A DNA stretch of 64,000 nucleotides. Origin: Poriferisodalis sp965208555. GTDB lineage: Bacteria; Actinomycetota; Acidimicrobiia; Acidimicrobiales; Poriferisodalaceae. The stretch lies in assembly GCF_965208555.1 (NCBI RefSeq), contig NZ_OZ242342.1:2914001-2978000 (forward strand), read 5' to 3'. The notes beneath the pieces were generated by a model, which ran no database searches, was not told the origin of the DNA, and worked only from the letters and a program-made list of their open reading frames with translations. The translations under genes were made by a program, and so were the position numbers. Shown in pieces: positions 1 through 9,098 of the stretch. How positions within the stretch are numbered: position 1 is the first letter of the stretch; every line of letters starts with the position of its first letter.

Positions 1-651
1 CGCCCTCACGAACGCGCACGACTCCAGCCGGCATGGGACAAGGTGCTCGAACGCTCTGGCCGAACCGACGGCGCGCGCTATCGGCTGCGGATCATCGAGA
101 CTGACGAGATCAACGCCATGGCCGGCGGCGGCCACCAGGTATTCGTGACCACTGCCGCGCTCGAAGTCATGCCCGATGACTACCTGCCCGGAGTGCTCGC
201 GCACGAACTCGGCCATCACGTCGGGCTGCACCCCGTCGCACTTGGCCTGGAACTGTGGCTCCTGCGGCCAGTCGTCTGGGCGCACACCGTCGCAATCATG
301 CTGCACAACATGTGCGCCGCGATCACCGCAGCGACCATCGGCACCGGAATCCTCGGAATCGTCATCGGCCTCGTCACCCTCGCGATCCGAGCGCTCGCAT
401 GGGCGCTGCACGCCGTGACCTGGATCGCGATCGCGACCTTGCGACTCGTCGGGCGACAAGCCGAGTACCGCGCGGACCGCTACGCCGCGCAGATCGGCTT
501 CGCGCGCGAACTCTCAGCGTTCCTTGAGACCCCCACTGGCTACCACCCCCACGACGGAGAGAGCGAACGCCGGTCCCTCACCGAGATCATCACCAGCACG
601 CACCCGCCGAGCGCAGAGCGCATCCGCCGCCTGCGCCCGTATGTGCGCTGA
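1..651 (+). CDS. M48-family zinc metalloprotease (5' end outside window)
   Basis: The frame is open from the first base, so the gene begins upstream; the first internal start (GTG at 43) would cut into a conserved part. The HELGHH motif (HExxH, two zinc ligands and the catalytic Glu) is encoded near 202-219. A hydrophobic stretch follows (about 240-450), and then RQAEYRADRYA, which supplies the third zinc ligand Glu and the downstream Asp typical of M48/HtpX-like membrane proteases. Such enzymes degrade misfolded membrane proteins, with the active site facing the cytoplasm. The short C-terminal tail ends in a PPSAERIRRL-like motif common in M48 proteins. The gene is probably transcribed alone towards the intergenic region that follows. 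The family call is firm; the physiological substrate is unknown. Confidence 0.85.
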   Translation, partial: RPHERARLQPAWDKVLERSGRTDGARYRLRIIETDEINAMAGGGHQVFVTTAALEVMPDDYLPGVLAHELGHHVGLHPVALGLELWLLRPVVWAHTVAIMLHNMCAAITAATIGTGILGIVIGLVTLAIRALAWALHAVTWIAIATLRLVGRQAEYRADRYAAQIGFARELSAFLETPTGYHPHDGESERRSLTEIITSTHPPSAERIRRLRPYVR

Positions 652-956
652 GCGGCCAACCGACCTGACGGCTTTGCTGTCGATCTGAATTGAGGACCAT
701 GACCGGGTTGCTCTTTGGTGGTGGGCATTGTGCGCGGCGAGGGCTAAGCAGTCGGCGGTGACGCCTCGCCGTGGGTGACGGCGGAGGGCAACGACCTGAC
801 GCACTGGTCGCTGCAATCCCCACACAAGCGCGCACGCGTGCCATCTCGACGCAGCTGCAAGCCGGTGAATCCGTCACGTTGCTCGGCGGGACCATCACCG
901 TCACCGCCGATGACGGCGACACCCACACCGTCAGGATCGCTCGCCAGGACTGGGCC
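652..956. other. Intergenic stretch with no convincing gene
   Basis: About 300 bases lie between the protease gene and an intrinsic terminator. Short frames exist on both strands, for example a 73-codon GTG frame at 771-992 on the plus strand whose stop falls just beyond the terminator hairpin. I recognise no family in them and see no good ribosome binding site. The strong terminator downstream suggests that something here, or the protease mRNA itself, is transcribed through this stretch. It may hold a gene remnant. Confidence 0.4.
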
Positions 957-984
957 AACTCTCGCGCCGCGAGAGTTCGTTTTT
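957..984 (+). terminator. Intrinsic (Rho-independent) terminator
   Basis: A perfect 9-bp inverted repeat (AACTCTCGC at 957-965 and GCGAGAGTT at 969-977) closes a 3-base GCC loop. It is followed by CG and five T residues (980-984). This is the clearest intrinsic terminator in the window, and it separates upstream transcription from the large secreted-protein gene that starts 29 bases later. Confidence 0.85.
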
Positions 985-1012
985 GTGGATAGTGCTCATT
1001 ACTATCTATTGA

Positions 1013-4000
1013 GTGCGAGCACGCGTGAGACGCCGGCGTGGTGGGTCGCGGTGCTTGAGGGTCACCGTGGCGGTGTTGGTGGGTGCGGCGGCGGTGTTGG
1101 GGCCGTTGGCGTCGGCGATGGGGGCGTCGCCGGAGCTGCAGCTGCGCGACGTTCCTGAGGCGGTGGAGCTGGGCGATATCGCGGATGAACCCAAGACCGT
1201 GGTCAACAGCACGATTGACGACGCGGCCGGGGGTGTGGTGCGGTACGGGTTCGAGCTGTCCTCGCCGCAGTCAGTGGAGGTGGTGCTGCGGCTGCTGAGC
1301 GCGAACCTGGATGTGTTCTTGGAGGACGCCTGGGGCGAGGTGCTGGGCTCGGGCACCGAGCTGGGGCGTTCGGATGAGCGGTTCACCCTGACGTTGGCGG
1401 CGGGCAGCTATGTGGTGCGGCTGGAGTCCGCGGGACCGGTGCGGTACCGGCTCAAGCTCAAGGTCACCGAGCCGGTGGGGGAGCCCGTCGGCACCCGCAC
1501 GGACCCGGGCACCAAGACAGACCCGGGCGCCCCCGCGGATGTCGCCGAGGCATGGACGGCGGTGCTGGACGCGGAGGTTGAGAAGGGCGCGGACGGGGTT
1601 GTGGGCTATTCGCGTTGGGCGGGGTTCGGGTCGTTGTCGCCGTTGACGTTCGTGGCGCCTTCGGGCAGCAATCAGGTGATGCTGCTGCTGGAGACGGCTG
1701 GGGGTCTGTATCTGGTGATGCGCCGGCCGCTGGAGAACGACTTCGTGCTCGATGTGAACGGGACGCTGTTCCGCGGTTCACAGAGCCTGGTGTGGTCGGC
1801 CGAGCCAGCGTCGCGGTCGTTCTGGTGGCCGTTGGCGGGGTCGGCGATCGGCGCTTCGGGCGGTTCAGTGGACGTGTCGCTGACCTTCGAGGGCTCCGCT
1901 TCGCTCGCGGGGCGGCCGGCGGTGGCGCCGGGTGCGTGGTTCAGCGAGGTGCCAGCGGGCCATGACGGCTCGGCGGAGTTCGATCTGCAGCTGAATTTCG
2001 ACGAAAGCGGTCTGGGGGTCACTGCTGAGGTGCTGGCTGATGCGCTGGACGTTTCGGGCGCGACGCTGGTGTCGGTGGTGTCGGCCAACCGCACGCCCCA
2101 GTACTGGACGGTCAGGCTGCAGCCTGATTCGGACGCCGCCGTCACGGTCGCGCTCGACGCTGCCGCCGATTGCGTGTCGGTGAACTCGATCTGCGCGCCC
2201 GACGGACGAATACTGCGCAACACCGCCCAAGCCGTAGTGCAGGGAACTGTCGACGACGACGATCCGCCCGCCAGCAATGCCGACTTGAGTGCGCTCACGG
2301 TGGACGGCGTCAGTGTCGCCGGATTCAGCGCCAGCACCACGGAGTACCAATTCGGTGTCGACGCCTCGGTGGCGCAGGTGACGGTGTCGGGCGTCGCGGA
2401 CGGGGCGGCGACGGTGGCCTACAGCGGAACCGACGCCGACAGACTCACCGACGGCCACCAACTGGGCCTGAGCGAGGGCCGCAACGTCGCGACGGTCACC
2501 GTCACTGCCGCCGACGGCAACACGACCAAGGAATACACCGTCAGCATCAACCGGGGGTCGGAGGACCCCTTTGGATGGAGCGCCGGGGACGACTTCGACA
2601 CCCTGGCGGCGGCCGGGAACAAGTCAGCCGATGGCCTGTGGTCCGACGGCACCACCATGTGGGTGTCCGACGACTCCTACGGCAATGAGAAGATCTTCGC
2701 CTACACGCTGGCCACCAAGCAGCGGGACCCCAGCAAGGACATCCGCGTCCGGCAGCCCGGGGCGTTCGGAGACGCCCATGTCCGAGACATATGGTCCGAC
2801 GGCACAACCATGTGGGTGGCCAACCACTTCGAGGCCAAGCTCTTCGCCTACACGCTGGCCGGCGGGCAGCGGGACCCCGCCAGGGACTTGAACACCGACG
2901 GCGCGGCCGGGAACGAATCCCCTCTGGGCTTGTGGTCCGATGGCACGACCATGTGGGTGTCCGACCTTTCCAGCAAGAAGATCTTCGCCTACACGCTGGC
3001 CACCAAGCAGCGGGACCCCAGCAAGGACATCGACACCGACGGCACGGCCAACACGGGACCCGTCGGCCTGTGGTCCGACGGCACAACCATGTGGGTAGCC
3101 GACAGTTTCGACGCCAAGCTCTACGCCTTCACGCTGGCCACCGGGCAGCGCGACCCCGACCGGGATTTCGACACCCTGTCGGGGCACGGCCACACCCTTC
3201 CTTGGGCGATCTGGTCCGACGGCGCGACGATGTGGGTGTCGGGCTTCCTCAACGACAAGATCTTCGCCTACAACATGCCGGGTGACGCCGACCCGGGCAA
3301 TGCCGACCTGAGTGCGCTCACGGTGGACGGCGTCGGTGTTGCCGGATTCAGCGCCAGCGACACCGCGTACCAGTTCGGTGTGGGCGCCTCGGTGGCGCGG
3401 GTGACGGTGTTGGGCGTCGCGGACGGGGACGCGGCGGTGGTCTACAGCGGAACCGACGCCGACAGCGTCACCGACGGCCACCAAGTGGACCTGAGCGAGG
3501 GCCGCAACAACGTGAGGATGACCGTCACCGCCGCCGACGGCAGAACGAGAAAGGGCTACACCGTCAGCATCAACCGGGGGTCGGAGGCCCCCTACGGATG
3601 GAGCGCCGAGGACGACTTCGACACCTTGGCCGCGGCGGACAACAGGTCAGTCACCGGCCTGTGGTCCGACGGCACCACCATGTGGGTGGCCGACGACGCC
3701 GACGGCAGTGAGAGGGCCTACGCCTACACGCTGGCCACCAAGCAGCGGGATCCCGGCAAGGACATCGACCTCCGCAAGCCCTCCAGAGACACCCATGTCC
3801 GGTCCATCTGGTCAGACGGCACCACCATGTGGATGGGCGAGAGTTTCGACAACAAGCTCTACGCCTTCACGCTGGCCGACGGGCAGCGGGACCCCGGCAA
3901 GGACATCGACATCGGCGACCAGTACCCCTATGGCCTGTGGTCCGACGGCACGACCATGTGGGTGTCCGACGTTCACAAACAGAAGATCTTCGCCTACACG

Positions 4001-7000
4001 CTGGCCGACGGGCAGCGGGACCCCGGCAAGGACTTCGACACCCTCGACCCGGCCAACGCCCGTCCCGCCGGCCTGTGGTCCGACGGCACGACCATGTGGG
4101 TGGCCAACAGCTGGTATGACGAGAAGATCTTCGCCTACACGCTGGCCACCAAGCAGCGGGACCCCGACCGGGACTTCGACACCCTGTTCTGGCACGTCCA
4201 GGACCTTCCCCGGGCGATCTGGTCCGACGGCGCGACCATGTGGGTGGGGACCACCTACAGCGACAAGCTGTTCGCCTACAACATGCCGGGCAACGCCGAC
4301 CTGAGCGCTCTGAGCCTCAGCGCCGGGACGTTGACCCCCGCCTTCGGCACCGCCACGACGTCCTACACGGTATCGGTGGGCGACTCGGTGTCGCAGGTGA
4401 CGGTGACCGCCCAAGCAGCCGACGCGGGCAACGCCACGGTCGTGTTCCTCGACGGCAACGACGTGGAACTCCCCGACGCCGACGACCACGCCGACGGCCA
4501 GCAGGTGGACCTCGCGTTGGGCGACAACACGATCAAGGTCCAAGTCACCGCCTCGGACCTCGTCACCACCCGCGTCTACACGCTGACGGTCCACCGTGGC
4601 GCCGTCGACGACGCCGCGATCTGGGCGGTATCGGTCGGCTCGGAATCCATCGCCGAGGAGGGCGAGACGTCGACGGCGGTGACCGTGAGCACCGGAGGCG
4701 TGACGTTCACCGAGGCGAAGACGGTCACGCTGGTCCTGGCGGGCACCGCGACCGAGGTCGCCGACTACACAGTCACCGCCAAGACGCTGACGCTCGCCGC
4801 CGGCGCGACCTCGGCACACGCCACCGTGACCGCGGTGGACGACACCGTCGAGGACAGCGACGAGACCATCGAGGTCACTGCGATGCTCGACGGTGCGGTG
4901 ATCGGGGTCCCGCAGACCATCACCATCGCCGACAACGACGAGGGCACCAGCGGCTTGTGCTCGCCGGTCTTCGACCCGACGCCCACGGCGGTGGCGGTGA
5001 CGGCGGTCCCCATCGTGGTGGCATCCAACATCGGCGAGTACTTCGTGCTGTATGTCAACCACGAAGAGGACGGCGTGGTGTCCGAGACACCGGTCGCGGT
5101 GATCAGGGGCGAGGCGTCCACGACGATGCTGGCGGAGAACGTGGCCGCGCTGCCGCCGGAGCGCTACCGGGTGGAGAAGTACCTCGTCACCGACCCCGCC
5201 GACGTCGACGGCGACTGCGTCGACGACCTCACCGAACTCGACAGCCTCGGGACCATGAGCCCGGTGAACCCCGCCCCGGCCATCGGGCTCACCGACGGCG
5301 CCGCAGCCGTTCCCGATCAGCCCACCTTCGAGACGCTGGCCTACAACGAGCAGTATCTCAAGTTCGTTCTGCTGGGCACGGACACCGACTCGCCGACCCT
5401 GTTCTTCATCAACTCCAAGACGCACCTCCGCCACCCCATCGCGTTGTTCCTCAATGCGATCGGTCACCTGGAGGCCGACCTGCCCTGGGCCGTGCCGGGC
5501 GAGATCGTCTACGACCCCGCACTCGAGGCCCCCGGCGGCAGCACCGGCGTCTACTACTGGTGGCTGAACCGCTACGACAACCGCTACAGCACCGACCTGC
5601 TCGAGCGCATCCACACCATGCTCGCGGCCGGGATGCCGCTCCTCGACGACAACCTGGCCCTGCACATACCGAACTACCGCCTCGCGAGCTACCAGTCCGA
5701 GCTGCCGCTGTTGAGGCAGTCGCGCATCCCGCTCATGTTCGACGAGGACATCCACCCCGGATCCAGCTTCCTGCCCATGAATCCCGCATTGGGATACGGC
5801 CGGCTGCGGGTCATGGAGGAGGGGGACCGGCCCCATGCCCGCGACATCGCGATCTACGAGGCACTGCCCAACGAGCTGCCCCGCGTCGCAGGGATCATCA
5901 CCACCGTGCCCCAGACGCCGCTGTCGCACGTGAACCTGAGAGCCGTGCAGGACGCCGTCCCCAACGCCTTCATCCGCGACGCCCTCGACGACAGCACCAT
6001 CGACGGCGACATCATCGACGGGCTCCTCGACAGCTACGTCCGCTACGAGGTGACCGAGAGCGGATGGAGCGTGAGGGCAGCCACCCCAGGCGAGGTCGAC
6101 GCCCATTACGCCGCGTTGCGTCCCGCTACGGCTCAAGTACCCCAACGCGATCTGTCGATCACCGAGATCACCCCGCTCGACGCCGTCGGCTTCGAGGACT
6201 GGGACACCTTCGGGGTCAAGGCCGCCAATGTGGCCGTGCTGGGGACGCTGGGCTTCCCGCCCGGGACCGTGCCCGAAGGATTCGCGGTGCCGTTCCACTT
6301 CTACGACGAGTTCATGAAGCACAACGGGTTCTATGACGACATCGAAGAGATGCTGGCCGACGAGAGCTTCCAGACCGACTTCGACGTCCAAGAGGACATG
6401 CTCAAGGATCTGCGCAAAGCCATCAAGAAGGGCCAGACGCCCGCCTGGATCCTGGACGCGCTCACCGCGATGCACGCCACCTACCCCGTGGGGCAGTCGC
6501 TTCGCTACCGGTCGAGCACCAACAACGAAGACCTTCCCGGGTTCAGCGGGGCGGGGCTGTACGACTCCAAGACCCAGGATCCCGACGAGACCGAAGAAGA
6601 CGGCATCGACAAGTCCCTCAAAGGGGTCTATGCCAGCCTGTGGAACTTCCGAGCCTTCGCCGAACGCGAGTTCCACCGCATCGACCACCTCGCAACCGCG
6701 ATGGGGGTGCTGGTGCACCCCAACTACACCGACGAGCTCGCCAACGGCGTCGCAGTCAGCTTCGACCCCGTCAGCGGCTTCGACGGCTACTACTACGTCA
6801 ACACCCAGCTCGGCGAGGACCTCGTCACGAACCCCGACGCCTACTCCGAGCCCGAGGAGATCCTGCTGCACCCCAGCGGCAACGACATCGCGATCCTGGC
6901 GACCTCCAACCAGGTGGAACCCGGAGAACTCCTCCTCGACGACGCCCAGCTCCGCCAGCTCGGCGAGCACCTCGAAGTGATCCACGACCACTTCAAGACG

Positions 7001-7735
7001 CTGTACGACCCCGCACCCGGCGAGCCCTTCGCCATGGAGATCGAATTCAAGATCACCAGCGACGACATCCTCGCCATCAAGCAAGCCCGTCCCTGGGTCT
7101 TCAGCCCGACCAATCAGCCCGCCAGCGGCCTGCCGACCATCACGGGCACAGCGCAGGAGGGTGAGACGCTCAGCGCTGACACCTCAGGGATCAGCGACGC
7201 CAATGGGCTCACCAACGTGCAGTTCAGCTACCAGTGGATACGCAGCGACGGCAGCTCGGACACGAACATTGTCGGCGCCACCGCACAGACATACGCCTTG
7301 ACCGACGACGACGTGGGCAAGGCCGTCAAAGTGCAGGTCAGCTTCACCGATGACCACGGGTTCTCCGAGACACTGACCAGCGACGCGACGGCTGCGGTGG
7401 CGCATGCGGTCGAGACGCTGTGGTCGGGGGAGATGACGGTGGCCGACTATGGCAGCAGCAGCCTGGGCGCCTACAACGACGACACCCTGTTCTCGAACGT
7501 GACCAGCAGCATCGGGCTGCAAATCAAGTGGCTCTGGTACCTGGAGTCGGAGCGGAAGCTATATCTGGCATTTCGGGCACCGGTCTCCGGCACAGGAAAC
7601 TGGACACTGCACATAGACGATGTGGCGCTTGATTTTCCGAGCGGGAACTCGAACTTCGTCTTCAGAAACGTCGACCTGTCCTGGACGGCCGGCCAAGTTG
7701 TCAACGTGAGAATCGTTCGACCAGAGCTGTCCTAA
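1013..7735 (+). CDS. Giant secreted repeat protein with PEP-synthase-like His and ATP-grasp domains
   Basis: 2240 residues. An Arg-rich N-terminus and a hydrophobic core (residues about 17-35) form a Sec signal peptide. Residues 422-516, 763-857 and 1094-1195 are cadherin-like beta-sandwich domains starting NADLSAL. Between them lie two blocks of five propeller blades, each with a LWSDGTTMWV-type core. Residues about 1200-1312 look like a Calx-beta domain. Residue His1639 lies in TPLSHVNLRA, resembling the swivelling phospho-His domain of PEP-utilising enzymes. Residues about 1728-2028 match the PPDK/PEP synthase ATP-grasp domain (GVKAANVAVL, LRYRSSTNNEDLPGFSG, FAMEIEF and QARPW). An Ig-like domain (about 2038-2132) and a surface-protein C-terminal module follow. 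No sortase signal or C-terminal membrane segment is seen. The GTG start is chosen because it leads straight into the signal peptide; GTG 1025 is an alternative. The function is unknown: the architecture says cell surface or secreted, while the catalytic modules would normally need ATP. Confidence 0.85.
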   Translation: MRARVRRRRGGSRCLRVTVAVLVGAAAVLGPLASAMGASPELQLRDVPEAVELGDIADEPKTVVNSTIDDAAGGVVRYGFELSSPQSVEVVLRLLSANLDVFLEDAWGEVLGSGTELGRSDERFTLTLAAGSYVVRLESAGPVRYRLKLKVTEPVGEPVGTRTDPGTKTDPGAPADVAEAWTAVLDAEVEKGADGVVGYSRWAGFGSLSPLTFVAPSGSNQVMLLLETAGGLYLVMRRPLENDFVLDVNGTLFRGSQSLVWSAEPASRSFWWPLAGSAIGASGGSVDVSLTFEGSASLAGRPAVAPGAWFSEVPAGHDGSAEFDLQLNFDESGLGVTAEVLADALDVSGATLVSVVSANRTPQYWTVRLQPDSDAAVTVALDAAADCVSVNSICAPDGRILRNTAQAVVQGTVDDDDPPASNADLSALTVDGVSVAGFSASTTEYQFGVDASVAQVTVSGVADGAATVAYSGTDADRLTDGHQLGLSEGRNVATVTVTAADGNTTKEYTVSINRGSEDPFGWSAGDDFDTLAAAGNKSADGLWSDGTTMWVSDDSYGNEKIFAYTLATKQRDPSKDIRVRQPGAFGDAHVRDIWSDGTTMWVANHFEAKLFAYTLAGGQRDPARDLNTDGAAGNESPLGLWSDGTTMWVSDLSSKKIFAYTLATKQRDPSKDIDTDGTANTGPVGLWSDGTTMWVADSFDAKLYAFTLATGQRDPDRDFDTLSGHGHTLPWAIWSDGATMWVSGFLNDKIFAYNMPGDADPGNADLSALTVDGVGVAGFSASDTAYQFGVGASVARVTVLGVADGDAAVVYSGTDADSVTDGHQVDLSEGRNNVRMTVTAADGRTRKGYTVSINRGSEAPYGWSAEDDFDTLAAADNRSVTGLWSDGTTMWVADDADGSERAYAYTLATKQRDPGKDIDLRKPSRDTHVRSIWSDGTTMWMGESFDNKLYAFTLADGQRDPGKDIDIGDQYPYGLWSDGTTMWVSDVHKQKIFAYTLADGQRDPGKDFDTLDPANARPAGLWSDGTTMWVANSWYDEKIFAYTLATKQRDPDRDFDTLFWHVQDLPRAIWSDGATMWVGTTYSDKLFAYNMPGNADLSALSLSAGTLTPAFGTATTSYTVSVGDSVSQVTVTAQAADAGNATVVFLDGNDVELPDADDHADGQQVDLALGDNTIKVQVTASDLVTTRVYTLTVHRGAVDDAAIWAVSVGSESIAEEGETSTAVTVSTGGVTFTEAKTVTLVLAGTATEVADYTVTAKTLTLAAGATSAHATVTAVDDTVEDSDETIEVTAMLDGAVIGVPQTITIADNDEGTSGLCSPVFDPTPTAVAVTAVPIVVASNIGEYFVLYVNHEEDGVVSETPVAVIRGEASTTMLAENVAALPPERYRVEKYLVTDPADVDGDCVDDLTELDSLGTMSPVNPAPAIGLTDGAAAVPDQPTFETLAYNEQYLKFVLLGTDTDSPTLFFINSKTHLRHPIALFLNAIGHLEADLPWAVPGEIVYDPALEAPGGSTGVYYWWLNRYDNRYSTDLLERIHTMLAAGMPLLDDNLALHIPNYRLASYQSELPLLRQSRIPLMFDEDIHPGSSFLPMNPALGYGRLRVMEEGDRPHARDIAIYEALPNELPRVAGIITTVPQTPLSHVNLRAVQDAVPNAFIRDALDDSTIDGDIIDGLLDSYVRYEVTESGWSVRAATPGEVDAHYAALRPATAQVPQRDLSITEITPLDAVGFEDWDTFGVKAANVAVLGTLGFPPGTVPEGFAVPFHFYDEFMKHNGFYDDIEEMLADESFQTDFDVQEDMLKDLRKAIKKGQTPAWILDALTAMHATYPVGQSLRYRSSTNNEDLPGFSGAGLYDSKTQDPDETEEDGIDKSLKGVYASLWNFRAFAEREFHRIDHLATAMGVLVHPNYTDELANGVAVSFDPVSGFDGYYYVNTQLGEDLVTNPDAYSEPEEILLHPSGNDIAILATSNQVEPGELLLDDAQLRQLGEHLEVIHDHFKTLYDPAPGEPFAMEIEFKITSDDILAIKQARPWVFSPTNQPASGLPTITGTAQEGETLSADTSGISDANGLTNVQFSYQWIRSDGSSDTNIVGATAQTYALTDDDVGKAVKVQVSFTDDHGFSETLTSDATAAVAHAVETLWSGEMTVADYGSSSLGAYNDDTLFSNVTSSIGLQIKWLWYLESERKLYLAFRAPVSGTGNWTLHIDDVALDFPSGNSNFVFRNVDLSWTAGQVVNVRIVRPELS
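2276..4290 (+). repeat. Tandem ~1-kb intragenic duplication (cadherin-like domain plus five propeller blades)
   Basis: Unit 1 (about 2276-3285) and unit 2 (about 3299-4290) have the same order: one NADLSALTVDG domain, then five blades each containing WSDG(T/A)TMW. Many stretches are near-identical in DNA, such as those encoding FAYTLATKQRDP. This points to recent duplication or gene conversion. Ten blades are present in total. Confidence 0.85.
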
Positions 7736-7822
7736 GGCGCGCGTCACAGCGGGCAACGAGTCAGCCGCACCCGCGTGCGGCTCTGCGTTCCGCATGGTCT
7801 TCGTGACAGACTTCGCGGCGCT

Positions 7823-9025
7823 ATGACGGACGGCAGCGGGAATGGCGCGGGGGAGCGGCCGCTCGAGGGCATCCGGGTGCTGGACTTCACGCGGGTGGTG
7901 GCGGGGCCGCTGGCCACGCGGATGATGGCCGACCTCGGGGCCGAGGTCATCAAGATCGAGCCGGTCGACGGCGACCTCAGCCGCACCTTCCCGCCCTACG
8001 TGCCGGGCGACGTCAACCCCTACTTCTCCCAACAGAACGCCGGCAAGCGCTTCTGCTCGATCGATCTGCGAGCGCCCGGAGCCCCTGATCTGGTCAGGGA
8101 GCTCATCGGCCGCTGTGATGCGGTGGTCGAGAACTACCGGCCCGGCGTGATGGCCAAGTTCGGCCTCGGTGCCGACGAGATGTGCGCACTGCACCCCAAG
8201 CTCGTGTACTGCTCGGTCACCGGATTCGGCCAGACCGGCCCGTGGGCAGGCAAGCGTGCGTATGCACCCGTGGGTCACATGGAATCGGGCTACATCGACT
8301 ACAGCCTGCGCAAGACCAGTGCCGAACCCGAGAACCCGCCGCTGGTGGTGGGCGACATCGTGACGGCCATGTCGGCAGCCGCCACCGTCAACGCCATGCT
8401 CGTCAAGGCGGCCAGGACGGGCCGGGGCGGTCACATCGACGTGTGCATGGTCGAGGCGATGGTGTACATCCAGGAGTGGTCTGCGCTCGAGCTGGCGGGC
8501 GGCTGGGACGAGCCCAACGCAGGCCTCGCCCACGAATGCCCGATTCTGGTGCTGCCCGACGGGCGGATATGGGCCATCGCCGGCAACCCCGGAGCATGGT
8601 TCGACGATTTGCTCAAGGTCATGGGCCGGTCCGAGCTGGCTGACGACCCCCGCTTCTCCACGCCTGCGGGGCGAATGGCCAACCGCTACGAGCTGTACGA
8701 CGAGATGACCCGGTGGGCAGCGGGGTTCGCCGACGTGGATGAGTTCCGGCAGGCGATCGAAGCCGGCACGCCGTTCAGCGTGGCGGAGATGCGCTCCATC
8801 ACCGAGCTGGCCGAGACCGACTGGGCCGCACACCGCGGGCTGCTGGCCGAGACCTCCTCGGGCTTCGCGGTCCCCGCCCGCCCGGCGCTCGGCTCGGGCA
8901 TCGGCACCGACGGCCACGTCGCGGCCCGCGGTGCGGACAACCGTGACGTCATCGGCCGGCTGCTCGGCTACGACGACCGGCAGCTTGATCAGCTAGAAGC
9001 CGGTGGGGTGCTCGTCACCGCCTGA
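7823..9025 (+). CDS. CaiB/BaiF family (class III) CoA transferase
   Basis: 400 residues, the usual length for family III CoA transferases, which move CoA between carboxylic acids through an aspartyl-CoA thioester. The N-terminus LEGIRVLDFTRVVAGPLATR and GAEVIKIEPVDGD are family signatures. The catalytic Asp is expected in VVGDI, near residue 177, and AARTGRGGHIDVCMVEAM follows it as in relatives. The frame extends upstream to 7775, but ATG 7823 gives the standard family N-terminus. The gene stands alone between the secreted-protein gene and pfkA. The substrate cannot be told from sequence; relatives act on carnitine, formate/oxalate, alpha-methylacyl or succinyl/mesaconyl groups. Confidence 0.88.
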   Translation: MTDGSGNGAGERPLEGIRVLDFTRVVAGPLATRMMADLGAEVIKIEPVDGDLSRTFPPYVPGDVNPYFSQQNAGKRFCSIDLRAPGAPDLVRELIGRCDAVVENYRPGVMAKFGLGADEMCALHPKLVYCSVTGFGQTGPWAGKRAYAPVGHMESGYIDYSLRKTSAEPENPPLVVGDIVTAMSAAATVNAMLVKAARTGRGGHIDVCMVEAMVYIQEWSALELAGGWDEPNAGLAHECPILVLPDGRIWAIAGNPGAWFDDLLKVMGRSELADDPRFSTPAGRMANRYELYDEMTRWAAGFADVDEFRQAIEAGTPFSVAEMRSITELAETDWAAHRGLLAETSSGFAVPARPALGSGIGTDGHVAARGADNRDVIGRLLGYDDRQLDQLEAGGVLVTA

Positions 9026-9098
9026 GCTCTCTCGGCTTTGTGCACGCCGTGTGAGGGTGCTCACCGGACCGGGCCTCTCGCTCGCGTAGCTTGAGCGC

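Noticed and set aside
771..992. 73-codon frame before the first terminator
   Set aside because: No family, no ribosome binding site, and its 3' end runs through the terminator hairpin; not enough to call a gene.
2600..4290. Regularly spaced repeats that could suggest a CRISPR array
   Set aside because: They are in-frame protein-coding propeller blades of about 45 codons each, with no short identical repeats and unique spacers.
3812..7084. 1090-codon open frame on the minus strand opposite the surface-protein gene
   Set aside because: It mirrors the GC-rich codon pattern of the real gene, its product is low-complexity (Val/Gly/Asp/Arg/His) with no recognisable domain, and the plus strand has a signal peptide and known domains.
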